This document shows, one piece after another, positions 8,823-19,007 of a stretch of DNA of 64,000 nucleotides; positions within the stretch are counted from its first letter, which is position 1; each line of letters starts with the position of its first letter. The translations under genes and the position numbers were made by a program. The notes beneath the pieces were generated by a model that saw only the letters and a program-made list of their open reading frames with translations, was not told where the DNA came from and made no database searches. The DNA lies in the NCBI GenBank assembly GCA_017615655.1, contig JAFZZS010000005.1:16445-80444 (forward strand), given 5' to 3'. The stretch comes from Alphaproteobacteria bacterium. Lineage in GTDB: Bacteria; Pseudomonadota; Alphaproteobacteria; Rs-D84.

Positions 8823-8868
8823 TTGGTAGCGGCGAAGGGATTCGGACCCCTGACCAAAGGATTATGAT
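8823..8868 (+). repeat. Left attachment-site repeat
   Basis: This is a 46-bp perfect direct repeat of 12267-12312. It corresponds to the 3' part of the elongator tRNA-Met gene, from past the CCA back through the anticodon. The flanking bases diverge immediately on both sides, which fixes the repeat boundaries. Confidence 0.9.
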
Positions 8869-8942
8869 AAGTTTGAGTCAAAAAGCAAATAACGCAGATT
8901 CCTGCGGCTTACAGCGATTTTTTAACCCATCAAATTTTTCTC

Positions 8943-8959
8943 TGTGTAGAGAATGTGTA
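8943..8959 (+). promoter_or_regulatory. Candidate left arm-type recombinase sites
   Basis: TGTGTA occurs at 8943 and 8954, exactly 11 bp apart, 75 bp inside the left attachment repeat. The right end has a similar phased TGTAA array. One-helical-turn spacing suggests binding on one DNA face by the integrase N-terminal domain or its HTH. Confidence 0.4.
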
Positions 8960-9096
8960 CACTAAAAATTTCAACCAAAACAATATGCATTTATAACCAA
9001 AACCACTTAGTTCCTACTTTCCACGAAAAACCATTTCGGACAAAAAACAATGTCAAAAAAACTTAACACAATTGACAATTTTGGGATGTTATAGGA

Positions 9097-9125
9097 CTGA
9101 CAATACAGAAATCCTTTTTTATTAT
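9097..9125 (+). promoter_or_regulatory. Promoter of the integrase gene
   Basis: CTGACA (9097-9102) and TATTAT (9120-9125) with a 17-bp spacer. An AAGGAT Shine-Dalgarno precedes the ATG at 9156. Sequence 8869-9096 contains only the paired TGTGTA sites and a small CGCAG/CTGCG hairpin. Confidence 0.5.
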
Positions 9126-9155
9126 TTTTTTGTAACCAAACAAAAAGGATAAAAT

Positions 9156-10577
9156 ATGGATGATAAATTTATATCCCCACAACAATTATCAGAATATCTG
9201 GGAATGCCTTATTCCGCACTGACTCAACACAGAAAAAAAGGAACAGGTCCAAAATATTTTAAGATAGGTCATCTTATACGTTACAGAATGTCTGATATAG
9301 AAAATTGGGTCCAAGAACGCAAAGAAGCCCACATTGAATATAAAAAGAGTCAAAAAACGACTACACACTGGAAATGTTATAAAAGAACTCTTGATGAATC
9401 ATGGATTAAATCATTAAAGTCTGATGTAAACTTATGTATTACTGATGCATACATACCAGGTTTACAGATGCGATTTTATCATGATAGTGGTCACATATCT
9501 TTTTATCTGGCTTATACGGCTAAAAACACCAGAATACAACGAAACCTATTTCTTGGAAAACATTGTGATTTTAAACTAGAAGAAATACGCAGAAGGGCGA
9601 TGAATTTTCGTCAACAAGTATCAGACGGCAAAGATCCTTTTATGGACATTATCATAGAACGAGAAAAACAGGCAGAAGAATATAGAAAAAGAATAAAAAT
9701 ATCAAAACTGTTGGACTTATACTTTCAAAAACATTGCATGGTTTACAAAAAACCAAATACACAAAGATCTGACAGTTTCATAATTAAATACATAAAATCA
9801 ATATTGGGCAACCTATACATAACAGAATTGGATTTGCCAAAGTTGATAGATTTTTATCAACGAAAAGCAGCACAAACATCTTTTTCAACAGCAAACCATT
9901 ATATCGCACTGATTTCAAATTTCTGGAATTGGTGTGAAACATATAACTATCTGCCATTAAACAGCAACCCTTGTCGCAAGATACCAAAAGGCAAAAATAA
10001 GAAGACACCAGTAAAGCCATTAACATTGGACGAATACAAGCGACTATTACAAGCAATTGAAGATGGCTTTATATATTCGCCATATCATCCAAGAATGTTT
10101 CGAGCATTAAAAGTGTTAATGTTAACAGGTTGCCGGACAACCGAAATAACAAAACTAAAAAAAGCAAATGTGGATTTAGAAAACGGATTCATATATTTGA
10201 CCGAAAGCAAGAACAATGAAGAAAAACATCCACTGGGCCAACCCGCGATAAACGAATTACGAATTGCTTTGCAAGAGGCACCAAATGACAGCGAATACGT
10301 ATTCCCCGCTACACGTAGCGGGCCAAACACATTGTTAGATTTACGCAAGGCACACAGATGGGCGTTGGAACGTGCCAGACTTCCACAGATGCGCAAACAC
10401 GATTATAGACATTCGTTTGTTAGTATAGGAACAGATACACTGGGAATGCCGATACAGACAGTATCTAAAACCATAGGACATGCGGACATAGCAACAACGG
10501 CTATATATTCACACATTTCGGACAAAACAAGATTGGAAACAGCAAACCGGATTGCGCTGGCAATAACCGGACAATAG
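9156..10577 (+). CDS. Tyrosine integrase with N-terminal excisionase-like HTH
   Basis: A site-specific recombinase of 473 residues. Residues about 5-60 (FISPQQLSEYLGM through YRMSDIENWV) form an AlpA/excisionase-type helix-turn-helix. Residues 80-175 resemble the arm-binding domain of P4-family integrases, followed by a core-binding SAM-like domain (about 185-280). The catalytic residues visible are Arg327 (GCRTTEI), His415 and Arg418 (HDYRH), His442 (IGHADI) and nucleophile Tyr451 (AIYSH). It should integrate the element at the tRNA-Met 3' end. The fused HTH is unusual, since excision factors are normally separate proteins. A perfect terminator follows the gene. Confidence 0.93.
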   Translation: MDDKFISPQQLSEYLGMPYSALTQHRKKGTGPKYFKIGHLIRYRMSDIENWVQERKEAHIEYKKSQKTTTHWKCYKRTLDESWIKSLKSDVNLCITDAYIPGLQMRFYHDSGHISFYLAYTAKNTRIQRNLFLGKHCDFKLEEIRRRAMNFRQQVSDGKDPFMDIIIEREKQAEEYRKRIKISKLLDLYFQKHCMVYKKPNTQRSDSFIIKYIKSILGNLYITELDLPKLIDFYQRKAAQTSFSTANHYIALISNFWNWCETYNYLPLNSNPCRKIPKGKNKKTPVKPLTLDEYKRLLQAIEDGFIYSPYHPRMFRALKVLMLTGCRTTEITKLKKANVDLENGFIYLTESKNNEEKHPLGQPAINELRIALQEAPNDSEYVFPATRSGPNTLLDLRKAHRWALERARLPQMRKHDYRHSFVSIGTDTLGMPIQTVSKTIGHADIATTAIYSHISDKTRLETANRIALAITGQ

Positions 10578-10590
10578 TTTTTTATACATA

Positions 10591-10630
10591 AAATATGTGC
10601 CGGTATCACCCCGCCCGGCACATATTTTTT
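10591..10630 (+). terminator. Terminator after the integrase
   Basis: AAATATGTGCCGG pairs with CCGGCACATATTT across an 11-base loop and is followed by TTTTTT. It separates integrase transcription from the cargo genes. Confidence 0.9.
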
Positions 10631-10719
10631 AACTGCATTTTTTGTTATCACAAATTTAAAACTTTATTGAAAAAAATCCGTATTTTTGCTACGTTATTTG
10701 TAACAAAAGGACCGATTCG

Positions 10720-11424
10720 ATGAGTAATGTTATAAATATTTATTGTGATGAATCTTGTCATCTGGAAAAAGACAAATCCCCCGTTATGGTTTTGGGAAGT
10801 GTTTGGGCACCACACAACAAAATTAAAACAATAACTTCGGAAATAAGAGATATAAAAGAAAAACATGGTTTTTCTAGAAATTTTGAATTCAAGTGGACCC
10901 AAATATCCCCAGCAAAAATGGATTTTTACTTAGATATTGTAAAATACTTTTTTGAAAACCCTTGTTTGCATTTTAGAGCGATTGTCGCTTATAAAGACAA
11001 AATGTACTATGATAAGTACGATTTTGAAGAAATGTATTACATCATATATTATTATTTATTGGTAAATATAATATCTAAAGATTCAACACACAATATATAC
11101 ATAGATATAAAGTCCAAGAAGAGAGGCGGAATAAAATCATGTGAATTGCATAGAGTTTTGTCTAGAAAGATGCACGATTTTAGTTTCAGCAAAATAATAA
11201 AACGCTTACAAATAATAGATTCTAAAGAAAGCGAATTATTACAATTAGCAGATTTGTTTTCTGGCGCATTGGCGTATTTAAACAGGAAATTACCGTCAGA
11301 TTCTGCCAAGGGCAAAATTGTTAAAAGTATAAGTGCTATTTCGGGAACCAATTTAAAAATAAACACACTTCCAAGCGAAAAGAAGTTTAACGTTTTATAC
11401 TGGAAAGGTAAAGACAATGTGTGA
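10720..11424 (+). CDS. DUF3800 family protein
   Basis: The 234 residues show the DUF3800 signature. An N-terminal strand carries an acidic pair (NIYCDESCH, Asp10-Glu11), and a conserved LQLADLFSGALAYL segment lies near residue 180. The family is predicted to have an RNase H-like fold and is common on mobile elements, often with defence or toxin genes; its activity is not generally established. The ATG at 10720 has an AAAAGGA Shine-Dalgarno. The stop overlaps the next start by 8 bp, indicating coupled translation with the partner gene. Confidence 0.85.
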   Translation: MSNVINIYCDESCHLEKDKSPVMVLGSVWAPHNKIKTITSEIRDIKEKHGFSRNFEFKWTQISPAKMDFYLDIVKYFFENPCLHFRAIVAYKDKMYYDKYDFEEMYYIIYYYLLVNIISKDSTHNIYIDIKSKKRGGIKSCELHRVLSRKMHDFSFSKIIKRLQIIDSKESELLQLADLFSGALAYLNRKLPSDSAKGKIVKSISAISGTNLKINTLPSEKKFNVLYWKGKDNV

Positions 11425-11896
11425 CGTTAATACCATTAGATTGGAAGATTTTGGTGGCAATTTTGATGGTTTTGTAGAGGCTTGCTACAAAAGTTATTGT
11501 GGTTTATGGAAAAACAACCCGATTTTCAACAGCAAACAAATCGTTCGAGACAAGACACAAGCAGCAAGAGGTTTTGAAAAAACTTTTTGGGGAATTGTTG
11601 ACGGACATGATAATTGCAAAACTTATGATTCTTTGATGAGATACAAACGAATTCCTGTCTTAAACATCATACTGGGCGACGATCGTTTTAGCCCGAATTT
11701 AGAAAACTCAGATATAAAATGGTTTGTGTTTGATCGAAAAATTAGACTATTTTCTGAGGCGAATATGTATGAAATAGTTTTAAAAGAAATGCGAAAAGCG
11801 GTGTTTTTAGTGACAGCATTCCCAATAGATGAAAAGCGACTAAACACAGATAAAAAACTTTGGAAAACATATTGGAAAATGAAAACAGGTTTCTAA
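11417..11896 (+). CDS. Unknown partner of the DUF3800 gene
   Basis: I do not recognise this 159-residue protein with confidence. The middle (FEKTFWGIVDGHDN, then RYKRIPVLNIIL) and the final strand (KAVFLVTAFPID) faintly recall the barnase-EndoU-colicin-RelE class of small RNases, which often end in a VTAYP-like strand. That is a weak pattern resemblance. It overlaps the DUF3800 gene by 8 bp and lies between it and the right attachment site. Together they would be a two-gene cargo, plausibly for defence or element stability. Confidence 0.8.
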   Translation: MCDVNTIRLEDFGGNFDGFVEACYKSYCGLWKNNPIFNSKQIVRDKTQAARGFEKTFWGIVDGHDNCKTYDSLMRYKRIPVLNIILGDDRFSPNLENSDIKWFVFDRKIRLFSEANMYEIVLKEMRKAVFLVTAFPIDEKRLNTDKKLWKTYWKMKTGF

Positions 11897-12125
11897 AAAG
11901 ACCAAGACCGCCAAGGGCTATTTCACCTCGACGGCCAGGTATTCTATTTGACCCAATGGCCAATGAACTTATTTTTATATTGACATATTTTTTCAAATAA
12001 GTCAAATATTTCTGCAAACTATAATTCGTTGATAATGTTTTACGAAACTTAATAACCCAAAAAACCAACATAAAAATCAATCATAATTAGAACAATCCTT
12101 AAAATTTCTAAACAAAAAAACAATT

Positions 12126-12196
12126 TGTAATAAGAACTATTCTGCACCAAAATCACTGTGTAAATTTCGTGTAAGCGATATGTAAGAACCATGTAA
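12126..12196 (+). promoter_or_regulatory. Candidate right arm-type recombinase sites
   Basis: TGTAA occurs at 12159, 12170, 12181 and 12192 with exact 11-bp spacing, plus one at 12126, 33 bp earlier and in the same helical phase. The array ends about 70 bp from the right attachment repeat. The rest of 11897-12267 is AT-rich with no gene that I can support. Confidence 0.5.
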
Positions 12197-12240
12197 AATT
12201 TCAGCTCTGGTGGTAAATTTAGACACAAAATCAGTAAAAT

Positions 12241-12262
12241 AAAAAATCCCGGAAATCCGGGA
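12241..12262 (-). terminator. Element-supplied terminator for tRNA-Met
   Basis: On the minus strand CCCGG pairs with CCGGG, followed by TTTTTT. It is just inside the element and would end transcription of the reconstituted tRNA-Met gene. Confidence 0.75.
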
Positions 12263-12266
12263 AAAC

Positions 12267-12312
12267 TTGGTAGCGGCGAAGGGATTCGGACCCCTGACCA
12301 AAGGATTATGAT
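12267..12312 (+). repeat. Right attachment-site repeat
   Basis: Perfect 46-bp copy of 8823-8868. It forms the functional 3' half of tRNA-Met at this end, so integration keeps the tRNA gene intact. Confidence 0.9.
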
Positions 12313-12342
12313 TCCTCTGCTCTACCACTGAGCTACGCCGCC
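12268..12342 (-). tRNA. tRNA-Met, elongator (anticodon CAT)
   Basis: The minus strand gives acceptor GGCGGCG/CGCCGCT, anticodon loop ATCATAA in stem GAGGA/TCCTT, a T arm and an encoded CCA. The acceptor is fully base-paired, with a terminal G-T pair, unlike initiator tRNA. It resembles alphaproteobacterial elongator tRNA-Met rather than tRNA-Ile(CAU). It is the insertion target of the neighbouring element. Confidence 0.92.
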
Positions 12343-12500
12343 ATATCTAAATTGACCGCATCATTATAACAAACAATTTTTCAATTGCAAGAATTTCCAT
12401 CACCTTGTATATCGTATATGAATTTATTCTGCTTTTTAAATATTAAAACAATTAATAATTTATTTGCGAACACGTAAAAAATAAGTTAGAATTACTAACC

Positions 12501-13061
12501 ATGAAAAAAATTATTACGTTTTTGTTTTTAATACTTACACTGCCCGCAACAGCCGAGCAGTCTAAAAATTTCTTTACTGGAACCTATAAAAATCAGCTTT
12601 CGTTTTACCTAGGCCAAGGGCTTAACAGTGGTTTCATTATTCCACCGCCCACACAATTCGTTCCGTTCTATTTATTAAATATACAGTATTCACAACCAAC
12701 AACATTCTTTAGGGTGCCGGCACGTCAATCATTGGAAATTGGACAAACACTTGGGTTCGCAGATAAGTATGGATGGCATTGGCGTGATTATACTATTCCT
12801 ATGATATTACTATCTGGCGATGTTTTATTTGGTGAAATTTACAATATATACTTTACGGGTGGCGCAGGGGTCGGACTTCAGGCGCAACAGAATGAACGTC
12901 TGGGTGCAAAACTGCTATTCCAGTTCAAATTAACGGCTGGATGGCACATAAACAATAAATGGGGAATGGAATTTTCTATTAAACATTTTTCTAATGCAAA
13001 CACCGCACCACAAAATTATTCTTATGCATTTTATGGTCTTGGGGTTACATATAATTTTTAA
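12501..13061 (+). CDS. Putative PagL-like lipid A deacylase (outer membrane)
   Basis: 186 residues with a signal peptide (MKKIITFLFLILTLPATA) and alternating strands ending in a terminal Phe, as in an eight-stranded outer-membrane barrel. The C-terminal segment KHFSNANTAPQ matches the His-x-Ser-Asn motif of PagL and other acyloxyacyl hydrolase-family proteins, which remove a 3-O acyl chain from lipid A. The usual PN.G..E stretch holding the third catalytic residue is replaced by PQNYSY, so activity is uncertain. The window's lipid A genes lie elsewhere (25-28 kb). Confidence 0.55.
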   Translation: MKKIITFLFLILTLPATAEQSKNFFTGTYKNQLSFYLGQGLNSGFIIPPPTQFVPFYLLNIQYSQPTTFFRVPARQSLEIGQTLGFADKYGWHWRDYTIPMILLSGDVLFGEIYNIYFTGGAGVGLQAQQNERLGAKLLFQFKLTAGWHINNKWGMEFSIKHFSNANTAPQNYSYAFYGLGVTYNF

Positions 13062-13062
13062 T

Positions 13063-13728
13063 TTACCAATCTATCGGTTTTTGACCATGTGATATAAGGT
13101 ATTCATTCGCTTTTGAAAAGTGGTGACACCCAAAGAACCCCCTGTATGCAGACAGTGGTGACGGATGAACACTTTTTAAAATTAGATTTTTTGTTGAATC
13201 TACAAATTCTGCTTTTTTCTGAGCATATGATCCCCAAAGCATATAAACTATCCCTGTTTTTTGCGCAACCGCACGAATAACCGCGTCTGTAAATTGCTCC
13301 CAACCATGCCCAGCATGCGATGCTGCTAAATGCGCTGCAACGGTTAATGTTGAATTTAGCAATAAAACCCCCTGCTCAGCCCACTTTGTTAAATCACCAT
13401 TTGTTATACTTGGATGGCCAATATCTGTTTCTATTTCCTTGTAAATATTAATCAATGATGGTGGTGGTGTAACACCATTAGGTACAGAAAAACAAAGCCC
13501 ATGTGCCTGACCAGGTTCATGATATGGATCTTGCCCTATAATAACTACACGTACCGAATCAAATGGACATAAGTTGAAGGCATTAAATATATTTTTCGCC
13601 GCAGGATAAATTTTTTTACCCGCCAAATATTCCCCCCGCACAAAATCGGTTAGTTTAATAAAATAATCTTTATCAAATTCATCTGCAAGCACCTTTTTCC
13701 AAGATTCTTCTATTTTTACATCGACCAT
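13063..13728 (-). CDS. ung: Uracil-DNA glycosylase
   Basis: Family 1 UDG of 221 residues. It removes uracil from DNA as the first step of base excision repair. The catalytic water-activating loop GQDPYH is at 65-70 (Asp67) and the minor-groove loop HPSPLS at 188-193. The length is normal. It lies immediately downstream of, and on the same strand as, the HhH glycosylase, with 9 bp between them, forming a small repair cluster. Confidence 0.97.
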   Translation of the reverse strand: MVDVKIEESWKKVLADEFDKDYFIKLTDFVRGEYLAGKKIYPAAKNIFNAFNLCPFDSVRVVIIGQDPYHEPGQAHGLCFSVPNGVTPPPSLINIYKEIETDIGHPSITNGDLTKWAEQGVLLLNSTLTVAAHLAASHAGHGWEQFTDAVIRAVAQKTGIVYMLWGSYAQKKAEFVDSTKNLILKSVHPSPLSAYRGFFGCHHFSKANEYLISHGQKPIDW

Positions 13729-13737
13729 TTTATACCC

Positions 13738-14382
13738 CTATAACTTAACCAATCCAATCTGACAGGATTTCCATAACACCACATCAATATACCCACGTGG
13801 CAATTTTGTTTCATGAACCAAATGAGCGAACATATCATCACATGCGTTTCTTATTTCATCTGTTAATTTTCCAGATTCATCTATACGCTGTATTCCGGCA
13901 TATAGCGCACCAAGACGGCGAATCCAAACATCATATTTTACAACATCAACCCCTAGATTCCGTCCCAAATGATTCGCCGTTATTTTACCAATATGTGGTA
14001 ATTTAGATAAATATTTCAATTTATCATCATCATTATCGCATGCGTAAAAACCGCTGCACAAAGTTTTACGATTTTCCCATATATGACAAATTGCAGATAT
14101 TTTATTTTTATTATGAAACATTTGAAACAACATATTATAATCTGCACCATTTTTATAAATATATTCCATAATATTTTTATGAATACGTTTTGCAGTCTTC
14201 TGTGAAAAACCGCCAGCAAGAATTACATACGCACACATGGTCGCAAATTCATCTGGTGAAAATTTACGTGGATTAGCCAGCATATCACGAATTTCATCAA
14301 AAGATTGGGCGTCACTGTCGGCGCCCATTATGCGAATTTGCTTTTCTAAATCAAAAAACCAATCTGCATCAAACATTGCCAT
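13738..14382 (-). CDS. HhH-GPD-like DNA glycosylase
   Basis: 214 residues with a helix-hairpin-helix (LPHIGKITANHLG, 128-140) followed by the conserved Asp (KYDVWIRRL, Asp151). That arrangement is that of HhH-GPD glycosylases such as EndoIII, MutY and Ogg-type enzymes. No C-terminal four-cysteine cluster is seen, so it is not a classical Nth. Substrate is unknown; an 8-oxoguanine or alkylbase role is possible. It overlaps the upstream coiled-coil gene by 14 bp and precedes ung. Confidence 0.7.
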   Translation of the reverse strand: MAMFDADWFFDLEKQIRIMGADSDAQSFDEIRDMLANPRKFSPDEFATMCAYVILAGGFSQKTAKRIHKNIMEYIYKNGADYNMLFQMFHNKNKISAICHIWENRKTLCSGFYACDNDDDKLKYLSKLPHIGKITANHLGRNLGVDVVKYDVWIRRLGALYAGIQRIDESGKLTDEIRNACDDMFAHLVHETKLPRGYIDVVLWKSCQIGLVKL

Positions 14383-15619
14383 TACCCCGATTTAGCAACA
14401 CTTTACGTCTGTATGCAGCAAGCGCTATTTCATTACTTTGTTGTTTTTTATCTTCACACTCTTTATCCATATCCAACACTTTTTGATTACCTTGCTTAAA
14501 GTTTTCTAGTTTGTGCTTTACCTCGGCTAATTTTCCCTTGGGATCATCTTTTTGCGCATCTTCGCGATTCAGTAAATTATCTGGTTTTTGCAGAACATCT
14601 TTATTTTCCTGTTTCTTTTCCAAATCATCCACATGGTGAATGCCGTGTATATGAACATCAAGATGATTTTGTTTCTGTGTCGATTGTGTATTCTGACTTT
14701 CCCTATCCGCAGTTTCCAACTCTTCTATTTGGTTGTATATCTCGGCGGATAAATCCAATATACCCTTTTCTGTATTCCTGTGTTTTTTGACATCACCAAA
14801 TATATTTCTATATGCATCGACCATTTCATCTGAAACTAATTTACTATCGGCGACATCTTTTAGGGCAACCATCATCTGACGGAAAGATTCATCACTATGT
14901 TTACGATCAACCATATCGACTATCTTGCGTAATTTTTGTATTGCAGCCTTATTAGATTTTGGTGTTTCATCAGTCTTGGTATTTTGAACAACATCTTCAC
15001 GATTCATCAGATTTTCAGGTGTTTGCAAAATATCTTTATTTTGCTGTTTCTTTGAAAATTCCGTACTATACGGTGCATCCATTGTTTTTTTAACTTCTTC
15101 TTTTTCAAACAATTCTGCGGTTTTCGATTTTTCTTTAGGCTCTACAATTTTTTCCTCTATTGGTGTTTGTTGCACCGATGATGTCTTGGGCTCTTGTTCT
15201 AAAATCTGCGGATTAACTGTTTTTTGTTCAGAATTTAACGATGCATCGTTCTGTATTTTTTCTATTACTTCCTTAACAAGATTTTCTATTTCGTTCATAT
15301 TATTCCAAACATCATCATACGCAGCATCTGCACGTTCTAAATGCGGATATATATTTGGTAATTCTTTCATCGCGTCGGTCCATACCCGACTAAAATTATC
15401 AAAACTTTCTTTGTCATAAGATTCTAAATCTAATTCGCTAACTGCATGCGCCACAGGTTCTAATGTTTCAACCACAGCATTAAGGGGCAAAGCACTATTT
15501 GGATGGGTTTCGGGATCTCTGTTTGCAACCTCAGCATAAACTTTTGACCGATTATACCGACGCAATATATCGTTTTTAATCTGCTCAAAATCTTCTATCA
15601 GCTTTTTAGATAATGGCAT
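14369..15619 (-). CDS. Charged coiled-coil protein with an internal repeat
   Basis: I do not recognise this 416-residue protein. It is rich in Lys, Glu, Asp and Gln, with long helical stretches and no signal peptide or membrane segment. A motif of about 24 residues occurs twice: KQQNKDILQTPENLMNRED in the middle and KQENKDVLQKPDNLLNRED near the C terminus. It follows gyrB on the same strand after 26 bp and overlaps the glycosylase gene. The repeats could be short linear binding motifs; the partner is unknown. Confidence 0.85.
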   Translation of the reverse strand: MPLSKKLIEDFEQIKNDILRRYNRSKVYAEVANRDPETHPNSALPLNAVVETLEPVAHAVSELDLESYDKESFDNFSRVWTDAMKELPNIYPHLERADAAYDDVWNNMNEIENLVKEVIEKIQNDASLNSEQKTVNPQILEQEPKTSSVQQTPIEEKIVEPKEKSKTAELFEKEEVKKTMDAPYSTEFSKKQQNKDILQTPENLMNREDVVQNTKTDETPKSNKAAIQKLRKIVDMVDRKHSDESFRQMMVALKDVADSKLVSDEMVDAYRNIFGDVKKHRNTEKGILDLSAEIYNQIEELETADRESQNTQSTQKQNHLDVHIHGIHHVDDLEKKQENKDVLQKPDNLLNREDAQKDDPKGKLAEVKHKLENFKQGNQKVLDMDKECEDKKQQSNEIALAAYRRKVLLNRGNGNV

Positions 15620-15645
15620 TTATCATCCCTTTTATAAAAGCATTA

Positions 15646-18069
<2,424 letters not shown>

Positions 18070-18134
18070 TCAAAAACATAGCAAATTATGGTATAATTGT
18101 AAAGAAAAAAGGAAAAAACAAAGGATTTTTTACA

Positions 18135-18389
18135 ATGTCGGAAAGTTATACAGTTGACGATTGCCTTACTGCAGAAGAATATGCTAAAACCAATGGGTTA
18201 AACAAAGAAATTGTAGAAAAAGCAATCAGACGAGCCAAGGGCCTTGTTGTAAAACATGAAAATCGTCGCATAAGTGTTATAATTTCAACACGAAGCAAAG
18301 GAAATACACCGCGTATTCACCCATCTGCGCCCGCACAAGAAAAATTCAAAGAAATAATAAACAAAATAACAAAAGGGAAAGAGCTATGA
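18135..18389 (+). CDS. Small protein of unknown function, RusA-like partner
   Basis: 84 residues, basic and probably helical, beginning MSESYTVDDCLTAEEYAK. The ATG at 18135 follows AAAGGA, and a TATAAT lies at 18092-18097; the longer frame upstream runs through the promoter and is not credible. The stop overlaps the next start by 4 bp (ATGA), so the two products are coupled. The basic C-terminal half could bind nucleic acid, but no family was recognised. Confidence 0.75.
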   Translation: MSESYTVDDCLTAEEYAKTNGLNKEIVEKAIRRAKGLVVKHENRRISVIISTRSKGNTPRIHPSAPAQEKFKEIINKITKGKEL

Positions 18390-18958
18390 AGTTTAAATTA
18401 ATATATTTTGGTGAAATTTTAATTAACCCCAAAAAGCGCGCCCAGCATATATCAGACATACGTATGCAGTTTCATCCACAGTTAAAAAAACTGGTCGAAC
18501 ACCAACCATGGAATAATCTTACACAATATATGGCACCAGATGCGACAAAAAGCCCAATTACAACGCATCATATTGGCGGGATAGATTGGAATCCGATTAT
18601 TACACCAAAATTGAAACTTATTGCTGAACTTGACATTCAAATGTTGCACCCCGAAATAGTAGGTGTTCCGCGTTCTGATATAGATAATCGAATAAAAACT
18701 CTTTTTGATGGTCTGCGTTGCCCACAAAATGAACATGAAATTGGGCAAAATGTACCCCGTGATATTGGACCAATTTACACATTACTAGATGACGATCACC
18801 TTATTACTAAAATATCAGTGAATACAAGCCACCTTTTATCAACCAATATGTTTAATCAAGATATCGCAAAATTAAGTCCGGATTGTGTGTTTTTGATGAT
18901 TGATGTAAACATGCGTGTTGCCGAAGGAACATTGGAAAACCTGCCATTTATGGTATAG
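18386..18958 (+). CDS. RusA-like Holliday junction resolvase (putative)
   Basis: 190 residues. The pattern SDIDNRIKTLFDGL (Asp98, Asp100, Asn101, Lys104, Asp108) followed by DDDHLITKI (135-143) matches the RusA layout: DxDN..K..lD.L, then DD..I. RusA proteins are metal-dependent endonucleases that resolve Holliday junctions. They are usually about 120 residues and often phage-derived. This copy is longer at the N terminus and between the two motifs. A bidirectional terminator follows. Confidence 0.55.
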   Translation: MKFKLIYFGEILINPKKRAQHISDIRMQFHPQLKKLVEHQPWNNLTQYMAPDATKSPITTHHIGGIDWNPIITPKLKLIAELDIQMLHPEIVGVPRSDIDNRIKTLFDGLRCPQNEHEIGQNVPRDIGPIYTLLDDDHLITKISVNTSHLLSTNMFNQDIAKLSPDCVFLMIDVNMRVAEGTLENLPFMV

Positions 18959-18978
18959 AGGGCACGGCAGAAATCAAA

Positions 18979-19007
18979 AATACCGGATATTTTATCCGGT
19001 ATTTTTT
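18979..19007 (+). terminator. Bidirectional terminator between convergent genes
   Basis: AATACCGGAT pairs with ATCCGGTATT around a short loop, with T-run on one side and A-run on the other. Confidence 0.88.

Larger units (their letters stand above)
8823..12312 (+). mobile_element. Integrative element in tRNA-Met with a two-gene cargo
   Basis: The 3.4-kb segment lies between 46-bp direct repeats that duplicate the tRNA-Met 3' half. It encodes a tyrosine integrase, a DUF3800 protein and an unknown partner. It also supplies a new terminator (12241-12262) for the tRNA gene. No replication, conjugation or phage structural genes are present, so it is either a minimal mobile cargo island or a satellite relying on host functions. 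Cargo genes use mainly AGA/CGA for arginine, whereas neighbouring housekeeping genes favour CGT, consistent with transfer. Confidence 0.88.

Noticed and set aside
12126..12196. CRISPR-like array
   Set aside because: The repeats are 5 bp with 6-bp spacers at helical spacing, far too short for CRISPR, and no cas genes are present.
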